From: Lycorma delicatula
Taxonomy: Eukaryota; Arthropoda; Insecta; Hemiptera; Fulgoridae
Length of the DNA: 64,000 nt
Assembly (NCBI RefSeq): GCF_047948215.1
Contig: NC_134464.1
Location: forward strand, 37,519,520-37,583,519
Direction: 5' to 3'
Part shown: positions 23,531 through 35,166 of the stretch, piece by piece
Layout of the letters: each line of letters starts with the position of its first letter
How positions within the stretch are numbered: the stretch's first letter is position 1
The notes under the pieces: model-generated
Seen by the model: the letters and a program-made list of their open reading frames with translations, nothing else
The model's database searches: none
Told to the model about the DNA's origin: nothing
Translations under genes and position numbers: made by a program

Positions 23531-24177
23531 CAGGCTACACTAGGTATAGGTTTTAAAGCGATAAAACATGGCTTTTGTTGTTTTTTTTCATCCAGTGGTT
23601 TGTTATGTATAACTTTCTAAAGAATAATTAATGTTTTCCTTCAAAGATTTTTTAAAAATATTTTTTAACTTGTAATCCTGTTTATCCTGTTTAATTTTTA
23701 AATTGTTATTTTTTATGAAAAAAATGTATTTTGACAAAGAAAAAACTTAACTGTACCAGATGTAGTTAATATAAAATTATCTATTCAAGTTTATTTTATG
23801 TGCTATTTACTTGTTGCCCAGAGATAGCTCTTTTTTTTATATATATACACACATAAACCAGTAGTATTTAAATTTGAAAGTGATGTGAGATTTTTTTCAA
23901 TAACCATGATTTGTAATTAACTTTTTCAATAACTCACAAATGTATTGCATAATTTTAAAGGTCTTTCCAAGAGGAAGGCGCTAAAAACTAATCTAAAAAT
24001 AATTTAGATTAGAGGAAATTTTTAAAGTTTAATTTGATAAGACACAATATGCTGGCAGACTGCTTAACCTGCAATATTGATCTGCTGACTATCATAACAA
24101 AATCATATCTTTATAATGACATTTATTTTTTTTAAATTGCGTTTATAGAGTGCATTATTTAGCAAAAAGACTACTAC

Positions 24178-24215
24178 TTTATGAGAAAGACAATATACAT
24201 TGTCTTTCTCATAAA
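24178..24215. repeat. Perfect 17-bp-arm hairpin
   Basis: TTTATGAGAAAGACAAT at 24178-24194 and its exact complement at 24199-24215 enclose four bases (ATAC). It has no coding context and stands alone in the intron. Confidence 0.9.
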
Positions 24216-24688
24216 AATATTAAAAGTTAAGTCAGATTTAATTTTTAACTTACCATTAATAATTAGTTTTAAATATGTTATTCTTATTTCATCAACACTG
24301 CTGGAAAAAGTAACTAGTAAACCAATAATCAATATATAATTATTGTTCATATATTAATGAAGATAAATAAATACACAGGATAAAAAAAGAGGGAAGGTGT
24401 AAATAGATTTTAGCTTTAAAGCTTTCCCCATTATCCTTGGGGTAAAATATTTATGATTCATGATTATTTTATCGGTAATTAAATCTTTGTTACAACTATT
24501 ATTTTTATTGTACAAAATGGGAAGGTTTAATTATTTAATGTTTCAATGCCTTTTTGTAATTTTTAAATTTGAATAAAAATTACTGATATTGAGGATACAA
24601 ATTTTCTTCCAGTCTGACTGTCCTTTCATTTATGCATAATGTGCAGATTTGTTAGAACAGATTCAAAGGCACTAAAACTGAAATAATG

Positions 24689-25913
24689 CAAGTGTAAGTC
24701 AAAAAGTAAAAGGAAATTTTGATTTCCCACCCAGTCACTTGTATGGCAGAAATGATGTTCTGCTGTAACCCATAATCTCTTATCAGCTATTCATTGAAAG
24801 TATTGTTTCATTGTTAGCTATATGTGATTCTGTTTAAAATGAGTGCTTCTTTGTCTGATTGCACCAAGGAAGAAATGCTAGCAGTGTTATATTTCCTCAG
24901 TTCAGAAGGGGTGAAACCAGCAGAGATTATTCATTGAGTGCAGCAGCAATATGGAGAGAGTTGTTTGATTGGAAACAAGATCTATGAATTGATTGTTTGC
25001 TTTAAAAATTATAGGATTTCTCTGTGATGAACAGCAAGGTAGGCCTTCCACTTCAAAAACTAATGATGACATTGTGAGTTGAATATAAGCCGTGGCTCAG
25101 CATTTTCAATCCTTTAAACATTTCCATGATCCTTTAAACTTTCAAAATGCTCGCTGGGTTCCACATCATGACTGTAATCCACAAAAAGAACTGTTTGAAA
25201 ATTTCCCAGAAGGTTTTGAAACGTTATGAAGATGATACTCATTTCTTAAGCAAATAATAATTGTTGATGGGGCATGGGTCCATCACTTAAAACTTGAGAG
25301 TAAGCGACCAATTTTAGTGTTGAAACATCCTTCATCTTGCACACCAAAAAAATTCAAAACTCAGATGTTTGCAGGAAAGGTGATAATGACGATATTCTGG
25401 GATATTCAAGGTTCACTTTTGGTTTACTTCACACCTAAAGATCAATCAATAAACAGTGACAACTACTGTGAGATACTGCATTTACTGAAGCAAAAAATCA
25501 CATCCAAAAGACATGGTAAACTTTCTAAAGGTGTGATTTTGCTTCAGGATAATGCTCGACCTCATACGGCCAAAAAAACAGTCCTTTGCCTTCAATATCT
25601 TGGTTTTGAGCTGCTGGACCACCCTCCATACAGTCTGGATCTGGCTCCAAGCAATTTTCATTGTTTTGGCTTATTAAAAGAAGAGTTGCCAGGGAATCAT
25701 TATTGATCTGATGAAGAGGCCATAGAAACATTTTCCGCATACCAGACCGTAAACTTTCTTCCAGGAAGAAATTCAAAAGCTCATTAAAAAGATGGACTAA
25801 GTGCATTGAAGTAGGAGGGGATTACGTTGAAAAATAATGCATGTATCATAAAAGTAAGTACAAATAAATATATTAATTTTTTAAATTTCACTTTACTTTT
25901 TGACTTGCCCTCG
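24689..25913 (+). mobile_element. Full-length mariner, transposase broken
   Basis: The ends carry inverted repeats: AAGTCAAAAAGTAAAAGG at 24696-24713 pairs with the complement at 25889-25906, and matching extends inward to 24719 and 25883 with only two differences overall. The unit is about 1.22 kb. It carries the transposase remnant below, preceded by a leader of about 120 bp. Confidence 0.9.
24839..25836 (+). pseudogene. Mariner transposase, catalytic Asp lost
   Basis: The reading starts at MSASLSDCTKEEM (24839), with a helix-turn-helix region (FLSSEGVKPAEIIH, then KIYEWIDCFKN, DEQQGRPSTSKTNDD) crossed by stops and a frameshift. The core is open from about 25317 to 25706: VDGAWVHHLKLESKR upstream, then AGKVIMTIFWDIQGSLL, QDNARPHTAKK (second Asp at 25548-25550) and SLDLAPSNFHCFGLLKEEL. 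The third residue of the DD34D triad is Asn (25653-25655), with exactly 34 residues between. It then ends in a TGA and frameshifts. This copy cannot make active enzyme. Confidence 0.85.
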
Positions 25914-27033
25914 TAATTTAAAAATTCCAATATTAATATTAAATTGAAATTGTTTATTAAACGATTAAATGAAAATAAGAATTATTGTCATATAATACAG
26001 TTTTTTGAATAATAATAAAAACAATTTTGCTACTGCCAGATTTTATTTTTTTTATTCTCTAAATACTAATGTAATAATACAGTCATTTTCAATACATGTT
26101 GCTTTTGTTTGAAATAGATTATTTTTCTCATAGTGCTTCTTCAGTGTCCTATAAATAAAGAACTCTTTGAAATAATTTCTGTTTCCTAAAAATTAAAATA
26201 CAGTTTAACCATATAGGTCATTGCTTGTTTGAAGAAAGGGAAGATCTTGTATTGATAGAGCTTATCCTTAAAAAAAAAATAAGTGAATATTTTTTATTCA
26301 GATGTTCAAGAAAGATTAATTGTCACATAATTCATGAATACAAACAATATTTCCTTATAAAATAAGATTGTGCTTGTACACTGCTTACAGTAAATAGTTT
26401 AGTATTTTAATAACCATTAGCGTAGCTATTTATTTAATATTTCCTTGACATAAAAATCAGAAAATACTTCTTTGAAAACTCATGAATCCCTAACGAAGAA
26501 AACGTTTTTATCTACTGGTTAGTTTTAAGAAGGTATATGACAAAGAAAAGGATGACCTGCTTTTTAAAACAAACCAACACAAGCATAAAGTTGTTAAGAA
26601 TGCACTAACCACCTCATTTTCATTCTTACATAATTGTATTTCTAAAAAAAATCTTAAAATTAATTTATATTTATATTGCCACAAAAGAATTTATACCTTT
26701 TCTAACCTGCTACAGCTGGTGAAACTAAAAATACCAGAGTGCAGATATGTGGGGGCATAGTAAACTGGAAACAACCAGTTCATCTGTAGTTCTGCAGGTA
26801 TAGCAGTAAATATGCAATTACTAAAGGTTATAAAAATAGTAAAACATTTAAAAACAAAAACATTCTTGACTTTTGTAAGAGTCTTATGTCATCAGATTTT
26901 CTTCATTTGGTTTACTACATGTGAAGAGGTAAATTGATATTTTAACGTTTTATTTTTTTTTTAAGATTTCTTAGTTATGCTTTGATGTACATTTTTTATT
27001 TATGTACATTCATCTTTGTTTTCTTTTTTTCAG

Positions 27034-27104
27034 CAATACTAAAGAAAAAATAAAACCTTGTTTTGTGCCCCTGAATTCTGTTCCTATACTCTGTTCCACT
27101 TCTG
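27034..27104 (+). CDS. Shugoshin-like gene, fifth visible exon
   Basis: A 71-nt exon with an excellent acceptor (T-run then CAG, 27031-27033) and a GTAAGA donor (27105). It completes a Ser codon from the previous exon and reads NTKEKIKPCFVPLNSVPILC then STS, ending one base into a codon. No motif is recognised. Confidence 0.7.
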
Positions 27105-28679
27105 GTAAGAAATTTTTTTATTAAGTTTCAGTTACATTGTTTTTATAAAAATCTTGTTGCATTGTTGTTTATTGAAATCCATATAATTTTAAGTGAAAAT
27201 GGATTAGCCTTTCCATATTCTGTTCTTAGATCTGCTTTATAAAGTAGGGTTTTGATATATACTTTAGCTATTTCTTCAATATTACTACATAAATCACAAT
27301 TAGTTAACTTAAGAGTTTTGAACTGTTTGAAACTTTTAGCAAAATAGTCATGGTTGATGACTGATCTAACTGAGAAAACATAGACTTCCTTGAAACACCT
27401 GGATTAATTCCTGGGTGTTGTAACAAGATCTTTTTGTCCCTTTTATCATTCAACTAATCACTAATATTCTTACCCTAGTACCTTGATAGTGCTAAATAAC
27501 ATGTTAATTGATGAAAATGACACTGGCTGAGCACTGTCTTGTTGGGAATCACTAATCTTTATTCACAACAAGGGCTGTCTGAAGTTGGAAGATTATTTAA
27601 GGGGTTATTCCATCTTAAATCAGCAAGGCCCTCAGCCTGACCAACTGGGATTTTCGTGAAATTTGGTATGAATTATCTGTTAATAGAGTTTTGAAAAAAA
27701 TATTGAATTTCAGATCTCTATTATAAGCCGTTTAGTTTTCAGAACCCTTCAATTTACTGGAAAATGGCAAATTTTGACTTGCGAAAGTAGTCATAGATCA
27801 ACATAACTCTTATTTATTAAGGTAGAATGATAAAATATGGTCTCATTTAAAGTTTATCTGATGCTCTTTCATACGTTATACAAGCCCATATTTACATAAA
27901 TTTTTATTTCAAGGTCACACCACCTTTGACCTTGAATTTTTTAAAAACAAGTCTTCAATTTTTAATAAAAAATATATGTTATCATTATGCTATGAAGCAG
28001 TTAAGAAAATTTGAAACTGGGACTGCTTTGGTATCAGGAGAAAAAATAAAATGTGTATCAATGTTTTAACAAAATTTACTTTTTTAAAAATTTCTATTTA
28101 GTTTTATAATAAGACAGTAATGAAACTCAAAATGAGGTTGAAAATTACACTTTTTGCTTAAAAGTGAAATTAAGTTAATAATTTTAAGTAAAATCATACA
28201 GTTTTAAATGTTCTAAAAAACTGAAGTGTAAAACATAATTTATACAGAACTATGTATTATTTTTACATAATATAATTCTCAAGACTCACTTCTCCTAATT
28301 CAAGATGCTACAGTAATATAGATAATAATTGTACAACTAATAATTAAAATGTAATAATGCTTGTCTTAAATAATTACAATTATGTCATTTATGATTTGAA
28401 CATTTTGACAGTCTTAAAATCTTACATAGTATACAAAAAGTAAGGTAAATCAATAAATTTCAAATGAAAGTTTTATACATTGTTAAATTAACTGTTTCAT
28501 TACAGTAGTTGTTACTTTAAATAAATATTTTAATTTGTTAATTTAACAATAGTCTGATGAAATACATCAACAGCACTTATGTATTGATTACTATTAATGT
28601 ACTGATTAAGAGTATATGCTTATTTTAAATATTGATTATTTCACTGTCAGTTTTTCATTTGCCTGAGTAGTTTCCTTTT

Positions 28680-29370
28680 CAGATAATGTATATATATGTC
28701 CAGTTGCAGTTTTTGGATTAACTTTCATTAGTATTTACTGTCAAGGTAATATAATATCACTGTGTGCTGGAAAAACATAAAAAGGAGATGGACCTTTAGG
28801 GTGAAGAAAACTTACTTCTTCTGTCGATTCATTTGCAGATAATACACTAGCTAACCACCAAATACCATTATATTATAAATGCACGTTAAAAAACCTTTTA
28901 TATCAGAAATTTCAAGAAAACCAACTTCTGTTTCATGAAAAACTATGTTGTTCATATTCTTCATTTTCAGAAATAATTTTTGTTTTAAGAAGTCCTTTCC
29001 TGAATGGTAAAAAAATATGCAACTTTTGATTACCTAGGATTGTCATCGCTTTTGCTAAACGAGGTGCTAAATACTTTTCTTCTTTCTGATATTCTTCATT
29101 TGAAACAGATATGAAGTTGATATTTTTAATATTTTATCAAGCCTAATCATAAAGCTGAGTGACTGTTATTTGATCTTGGTATGAGCGTTTTAAACTTGCT
29201 TCTGATGCTACTCTTTTAAGAGTACCAGCAAGACAATCACATGCACTCTTGCCATATGATTGGGCAAAGTGTCTTGATGCCTCGACACCAAAGTCATCCT
29301 TATGGTATTTAAATTCACAAAATTTTTACAATTTAATATTGTGCTGCTGAGCCATCTGAGAAGTGAATTA
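28680..29370 (-). pseudogene. Unnamed element-type protein remnant (FSDG/HPKGPSPF)
   Basis: Minus-strand frames give HFSDGSAAQY near 29360. Broken matches follow to a basic region, and then an ending STEEVSFLHPKGPSPFYVFP followed by AHSDIILP near 28770 and KTATGHIYTLSE near 28685. I associate this arrangement with repeated, uncharacterised arthropod and cnidarian proteins, and its place between inverted repeats supports an element-encoded role. At least three frameshifts and several stops are present. Function is unknown to me. Confidence 0.45.
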
Positions 29371-29409
29371 GTTTTTTTCTGAAAAAGGTTAACTGATATT
29401 GTGTAATGC

Positions 29410-30862
29410 TTAACACGTTCAGTGCTAGTAATGTATCAAGAAACCAATCAATGTGGCTGATATTATTTTTTTTAATTCACATCTTTAAGACCTTTATCAA
29501 TGCCAGTATTTATTATTTTTTTTTTATAATTTAGTAATGCATTTTGGCCAGAAACTGATGAAATATTTAAGACGCCACAGTGACGTCGCTTGCCACAGAA
29601 TATAGACCTAACACATCATCTCTGACTAAATGTCATCCATTCTTCTGCTATACAGTCTTGCTATTATTTGTAAATAATGAAATATTTATCGCATCGAAAT
29701 AATTTATATTCTTTATCTAAATATAGGCTTCGGGTTATTTCGTAAAACATGACAAGTAGCAAACAGAATAATTATTGTGTTATATTTTCATTAGTTTTAT
29801 TAATACTGCGTAATCTACAGTAATAGAAGCATATTAAATATTATAAACTTTACAGACAGAACAGACTGTAAATTGTTATACTGGGTGAGACATAAAATAA
29901 AAACACGTATCAGAATTGATAATTATTCATTTTGTTATAATAATCAAACAAAATGTTAATATTTTATCAAATACAATCATAAAACAGTACAGTTCTGAAA
30001 AAAATAGTTCAAAGGAATAACATAAACAGTGGTAAATATAATACAATACTAAAATGGAAATAATAGCAATAAAAAACTTACTAAATGTGAACTAGCCTAA
30101 ATGGTAGATTTCAAAACAAAAAGACAAAGAGTTGGTTGCAAAGAACACAACGAACAATAAATAAATATTGGGATTTTGTTCTAACTTTTTTTTTAGTGCA
30201 TACTCTGCATTTCCTTCATGGTTTACCAGATTCACTCCTTTCCATTTGCCATGGAATATAAATTTGGGTTTAGCCAATGCCTCTATAAACTGCTGGTTCC
30301 ATGCTTATTTTTTGTTTGTTAATGTAGATTAATTTTTCAATAACATGTCCTGAAATTTTAACAATATCATTTTTTTTTAATCCTATATGTCTTTTAAAGT
30401 AGATATGTGTTATTCATAATCATATGAAATATATAAATAGCATCACAAAGTTTTTCTTTCTGTGGAGTAGTAAGCCATGAGTTGATCTGCTCAAACAATT
30501 CCACCCATACTTTCAGTCATATTTTGTGATGGCCTCGAGCTTATATTTTTCTTTTTCAGATCTGATTTTGACTGTTATCATTTGTGCACTGAATTAAGAA
30601 GAAATTGTTATTATCTGGCATTTGTCAAACCACTTAAATATACAGATACTTTTCTTGTTGTAATCTTTTAACCTTGCACAATTTCTCCCCTTGAAATTCT
30701 TTTATTAATAATATAGACTGGATTTTCTTTATGGTTTGCTTTCAGGGTCCCCGTTACATAAGGTTTTCTTCCCAACAATTCATCAGTCAGAGGTACATTT
30801 ATAAAAATGATCCATATATACACTGTGTCCTTCGTCACATGAAATTTGCCATTTTCCAGCAA
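29410..30862 (-). pseudogene. piggyBac transposase C-terminal remnant
   Basis: Three signs fit piggyBac. At 30862-30668 the minus strand reads NVPLTDELLGRKPYVTGTLK then ANHKENPV, matching the segment around the third catalytic Asp (the YMD is in the neighbouring frame, so a frameshift lies there). At 30277-30092 it gives a Cys-rich tail (RKCRVCTKKK, with CVLC and FEIYHLG in other frames). At 29410-29413 a TTAA is followed by CACGTTCAGTGC, like a piggyBac terminus. The N-terminal half is missing because the right TIR of the host element abuts directly. Confidence 0.65.
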
Positions 30863-31419
30863 ATTTGGAAGGCTCTAAAAGCAAAATGGTTAATGATAGA
30901 GATCTGAAATTCAGTATTTTCTAATAGCTATCAACAGTTAATTCATACCAAATTTCATGAAAATTCCAGTTGGGGTCGGGTTGTGAATGCTATAATCTTG
31001 TTGATTTGACACGGAATGACCCTTTGTGTCATTCAGTTGGAATGTTAAATGCATTCATTTCATGTTAAATGCAGTTGGAATATTAATTGCATTTGTTTTT
31101 ATTTAGTTAGGCTTTGATTGTAACTGTTGACAAAGAATCTTTGGATAAAGAACTTCAATAAACATATGAATATTCTTCAACATCCATGATCAATAGGTTT
31201 TCGAATAGTTCAATTTATTTAAAATTTTTGATCTCCAAATTGTGCTACAAAATAAATATGCAATTAATTATAAAATAAAAATAGAATTGCTTAAAGTTCA
31301 TATTAATAATTATTAAATACATGAAATAATAAAAATTGGATATGTGAAGATACTAAAATAAGTAAAATAATTACATACTAAATAATTCAAAGAAGCTGGT
31401 AGCGAATTGTATAACTTTC

Positions 31420-31580
31420 ACCCTTTGGTGATTGGATTTCAATTAACCATAGATCTCAGGAATGGTTGAACTGAGTCTGTACAAGATTACACTTCATTTG
31501 TACTCTTACATATCATCCTCTGAAGTAATACCTGAACGGTAATTCCCAGAGGCTATAAACAGGAAAAGGAAAGAAGTAAA
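31420..31580 (+). mobile_element. 5'-truncated copy of the tRNA-derived SINE
   Basis: It matches only the 3' half of the SINE at 22307 and 49661, from CCTTTGGTGATTGG to AACAGGAAAAGGAAAG. The tRNA-like head is missing, as expected from incomplete reverse transcription. No target duplication was identified. Confidence 0.85.
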
Positions 31581-31630
31581 GAAATTTCAAGTTTTCTAAC
31601 TTGAAATTAATTTTAATTATTTTACACCAA

Positions 31631-32330
31631 TACGAGGGTAGGCTGATGTTTCCAGCCTGATAAAGAAAGCAAGATTTTTTGGTTTTATTTTTAAATATAA
31701 CCTCTACAAAGACTAATACATTTGTCTTACTGGTGCTGTAATTTAGTTATACCATTTTTATAATGCGGTTTGTCAAGCTCCTCAACTTCTTTATTGTAAC
31801 TTTAAGAGAAACTTCCTCATTGTTCTTAAATCGTTGTCCTTCAAGCCATTTTTTGAGATTAGGAAATAGGTGGTAGTTGCTGGGTGCTAAATCTGGCAAA
31901 TGAGACAGATGAGCAAGCAATTCAAATTTTGGTTTGTTGATTTTAGCCATTGCTATGACTGACGAATGTGGTGGTGCATTGTCATGGTGAAAAAGATTTT
32001 TTTTTTGCTATAAGTGGTCATTTTTTTCTTGGGTATCTCCCACACTTTTAATCTACGGTTTTTCAGCATGACTTTATGGAACTTTTCTATCATTTTCGTC
32101 GTCGCCTCAATGGGACATCTGGAGCATGGTTTGTTCTCAGTACTCTTATGACCTTTAATAAATTCAGAAACCCACTGTTTTATCATTGAATATGATGGAA
32201 AAATGTTGAATCCATTTCTTGTTTGATTTGAAACGATGTCAAACCTTTCAAAAGGAAGTATTTTATAACTACATTTTTCTAATTTTTCCATTTTCATGAA
32301 AGTAACAAAGATGTCCTACTATAAACACTG
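31631..32330 (-). mobile_element. Internally deleted irritans-type mariner
   Basis: The left end begins ACGAGGGTAGGCTG. On the minus strand the N-terminal half (32297-31990) keeps an HTH-like stretch PSYSMIKQWVSEFIKGHKST and RRLKVWEIP. It then jumps to the C-terminal part (31950-31750: MAKINKPKFELLAH, PDLAPSNYHLFPNLKKWLEG). The second catalytic Asp region is deleted and the third Asp is Asn. A short hairpin lies just outside on the right. Confidence 0.75.
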
Positions 32331-32342
32331 TCAAATGTATAC

Positions 32343-32365
32343 TAACCAAGCCAATAACTTGGTTA
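32343..32365. repeat. Short inverted repeat
   Basis: CTAACCAAG and CTTGGTTAG flank about six bases. It could be part of the mariner end or independent. Confidence 0.5.
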
Positions 32366-32999
32366 GAATACTAACCAATTGTACTTTGGAATACCAAATA
32401 TATTAGACCTGCTCATACGATCTCTATCAGGCCAGAGATTTATCAGCCCATTCTTTACAAGTTGATTTGTAACTTTGGAATAGTCTTTTAAAATGTATGA
32501 ATACATCTCTTCTTCATAAAAGGAGTCTAGTTCCCCCCATTTTAACAGCACAAACATGTGTTCCCATAAGTAATAATTTAGAATAATAAAAGGAATAATC
32601 TAACTATATTAAAATTTTTTAAATTTAAAAACATAAAATTTTGAAGAATTGTGAGACATACTTTGTAAATATTATACGTAACTGTAAATATAGGCGGTAG
32701 ATATAATATATGTAATAGTAAAAATAAGTATTATGATTCTGTTTTTTCTCTTCATACTTAAAAAGCATTTAACATATAAGTTTCTAAAGTTGAATATACA
32801 CATGTTTAAAAGAACATATATGAAAATTAAGAATTTTTTTATTGTGTTGAAGTTTATAAATGATTTTTGTAATTATTTATAAAAAAATTTTTGCTGCTTC
32901 TATTTTTACTCCTTAAAATATAGCGTAGTATTATACTACATTTTAGTAAATCTTGTTTTGTTTTGATACACATTTTTTACTTTATCAATTATAATAGCG

Positions 33000-33720
33000 G
33001 GTGAATAGGTTGGATATGAATAGAGCACTTGTTCAAAATTTAAGGAGTGCCCATTGCAGAGCATTAATTATATGCACTGATGTTTTTAAAACAATCAAAA
33101 TTTTAAAATCAAAAGGTTTTTAAAACAATCAATAAGGCTCGCCATATTGGGGAAGGCTCTCTCAATTGATTTAGTGGTGAAAGTTTGGGCAGCCATGTGG
33201 AGATTGCAAAGAGGCAGGGAGCAACGAGTGAGTCAATGCGGCAAGAGCCGCACTGTCAGATCATGTGGGAGGTTCTTGATGTGGTTGCTGTGTTCAACCG
33301 ACATCAGTAGTTTACTTAAGGGAAAGACTCCTAACGTTTTGCTGAGGGAAGTTAACCTTGAGATATATGGCTGACCACCAGCCAATTAGGGCTCCAAACG
33401 CTTTAATATGGTGGACAGGTACTTGCTGGCATTCAGTGACCTAGGCATGGCAGCGAATTGCTGTATAAACAAAGTAAATTTTAACTTATGAATGTCATAT
33501 ATATTTTTAGTAGTTGACAGGGTGCGCCTACCGATTTTAGTAAATATATGACAAGTGAGTGGTTGGGAAATGTAAGCCGGTGGTGTATGAACCGCACTTA
33601 GTCCGCTCATGCTGTTAGGTAAGCTCTAGGAGCTACTTAGGACAGTGGTTGTTAAACTGTTTCGAGGCTCAGTAGCTGTTTGTGGCACAGACATTTGATC
33701 TTATGCTTTAGGGAGACAGA
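33000..33720. other. GC-richer repeat-like block, unidentified
   Basis: Clearly less AT-rich than its neighbours (for example GGCAAGAGCCGCACTG). It has no recognisable protein; the reading frames at 33147-33374 and 33386-33610 carry no known motif. CAGTGGTTGTTAAACTG at about 33642 resembles a hAT terminal repeat. I cannot find its partner. Confidence 0.3.
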
Positions 33721-34360
33721 ATTGGGTGGTGGCGGGAGAAATGCTAAGCAAACCAATTACCACTTATAGCAATGTACGATGGTATAGCTGTAATGGGAAA
33801 ATATGTAAATCAGTCAAAAAATCTAAAAAAATTGCTCTTTTTTAAAGTTTTGTGCCTTGAGGAGACATTAAAAAAAATCTTTTAAACAAAAAAAATAAAA
33901 TGTAAATAATCTGAATAAAACAATCCAGTGCTTCCCAAGTCCACAAAATATTTTTTTTTAGACATATGTTGGTTGACCTGTATTTGGTGTTATAATTCTG
34001 GACCCCCTTGACCAAAATTAATTATTCATACCAAATCTAATATTATAAGTATACATCAGGTTATAAGTTATATTAAATAACAGAAAATGGAATTTACTGA
34101 AGGATTTTTGTTTGTGAAGTATTTCTTACACTTATAAAATTTTAATAATCTATAAAATAATTCGAGAAAAATGTATCATATATTAATGAGAACCCACATT
34201 ACATTAAATAAATAAACAAACCAATAAATTTATATAGATTTATATTTTTTTTTTATGTTAATGAAAATTAACATCTGACAGAGAAATATAAAATCCACAA
34301 ACAAATTGCACTGTACAAAAATTTATCCTTTCCAATTACTATATTGAGTCAAATTCAATA

Positions 34361-35166
34361 ACTTGATCGCTTTTGCAGTTGATGAAGTGACTAAACTGTG
34401 TAATATTGCAGTAGATATAGTAACCATGAAGGATCCATCTTGCTCACAGATCTGTTAATGTAGTAACTTTTTTGGTTTTTTTTTTTTTTTTTTGTTTTTA
34501 CTGTTCTAGTTGATGTCTTTTTCTGTACTCTATGTAAGCTTGAATTTGGCCAATTTTTTTTTTATTACTTTTTAGGGAATATAATCAAGCAGAATTCATT
34601 TGAAGCAAAAGAAAGAGGCGATAGTGATGCTGATAGTACTTCCATTCACCAAAGTTTTAAAGTTCCTCCTAAAAAGAAACTCTGTCCAAGAAGAGCAAAA
34701 ATAGAGTGGTAAGATACTTCTTTAGATCCTGTAATTCAATATTTTACATTTGTTAATAACTATTTCATACATATTACTTTTTTATGATCACAGTATACGT
34801 TAAAAAAAAAGAAGCTTATTTTTGAAGAATTTTATTCAGCTAACTATTTGATGGAAAAATTAAGTTTTATAGTGTAAAAAAAATCAGTTCACTTCTGTGT
34901 GAGTAGTATGAGTTCTCCAGGTGGTCTGAAGAAAACTTATAGGAAGTACTGAAATTCGCCTACCATAATTTTCCTGGTTTACAAATAGTACAATTTTAGC
35001 ATTCCACAATTTTGTTGTGGGATTGTATAACAAGCAGACAAATTCATTCATAACTTGATATATCTCTTTCACAGTAAATGAAATGAGTTAACTGTGGTAT
35101 TAATGATATAGTAAGCATAAAGGATCCCCAACTTGCCCACAGAGGTGTGGATGTAGTATCTACATT
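34361..35166 (+). repeat. Diverged direct repeat flanking an exon
   Basis: About 110 bp at 34361-34472 recurs in diverged form at 35052-35166. Shared blocks are AACTTGAT, AACTGTG, GATATAGTAA and AAGGATCC, followed by CTTGC and CACAG. The copies lie on either side of the exon at 34576-34708. Neither matches a known element. Confidence 0.6.
34576..34708 (+). CDS. Shugoshin-like gene, sixth visible exon
   Basis: A 133-nt exon with acceptor TTTTTAG and donor GTAAGA (34709). It completes a Gly codon, reads NIIKQNSFEAKERGDSDADS, TSIHQSFKVPPKKKLCPRRA then KIE, and ends two bases into a codon. The basic PPKKKLCPRRAK stretch is a plausible nuclear or chromatin-contact signal. This is the start of the basic C-terminal third of the protein. 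Confidence 0.75.

Larger units (their letters stand above)
21177..27033. other. Intron, about 5.9 kb
   Basis: Contains a possible piggyBac-type remnant (21881-23530) split by a SINE, a perfect hairpin (24178-24215) and a mariner (24689-25913). The stretches 21200-21880, 23540-24170 and 25915-27030 hold nothing I can name. Confidence 0.6.
27601..31024 (-). mobile_element. Long-TIR DNA transposon, composite with piggyBac
   Basis: The two ends are inverted copies over about 180 bp (27601-27775 and 30842-31024). Shared blocks include TTTTCATGAAATTTGGTATG-type sequence and GGAAAATGGCAAATTT. TTAA directly precedes the left end (27597-27600), but the right flank reads TTGT, so the target duplication is not proven. 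Inside, on the minus strand, lie an element-type protein remnant (28680-29370) and piggyBac pieces (29410-30862). TTAA-targeting superfamilies include piggyBac, Kolobok and Sola; I cannot decide which owns these ends. Confidence 0.75.
27105..34575. other. Intron, about 7.5 kb
   Basis: Mostly repeats: the long-TIR composite element (27601-31024), a truncated SINE (31420-31580), a deleted mariner (31631-32330) and a GC-richer block (33000-33720). The stretches 32560-32990 and 33730-34340 show nothing I can name. Confidence 0.6.

Noticed and set aside
33147..33374. 75-codon frame as a gene
   Set aside because: No recognised domain; it lies in a block that looks like repeat sequence.
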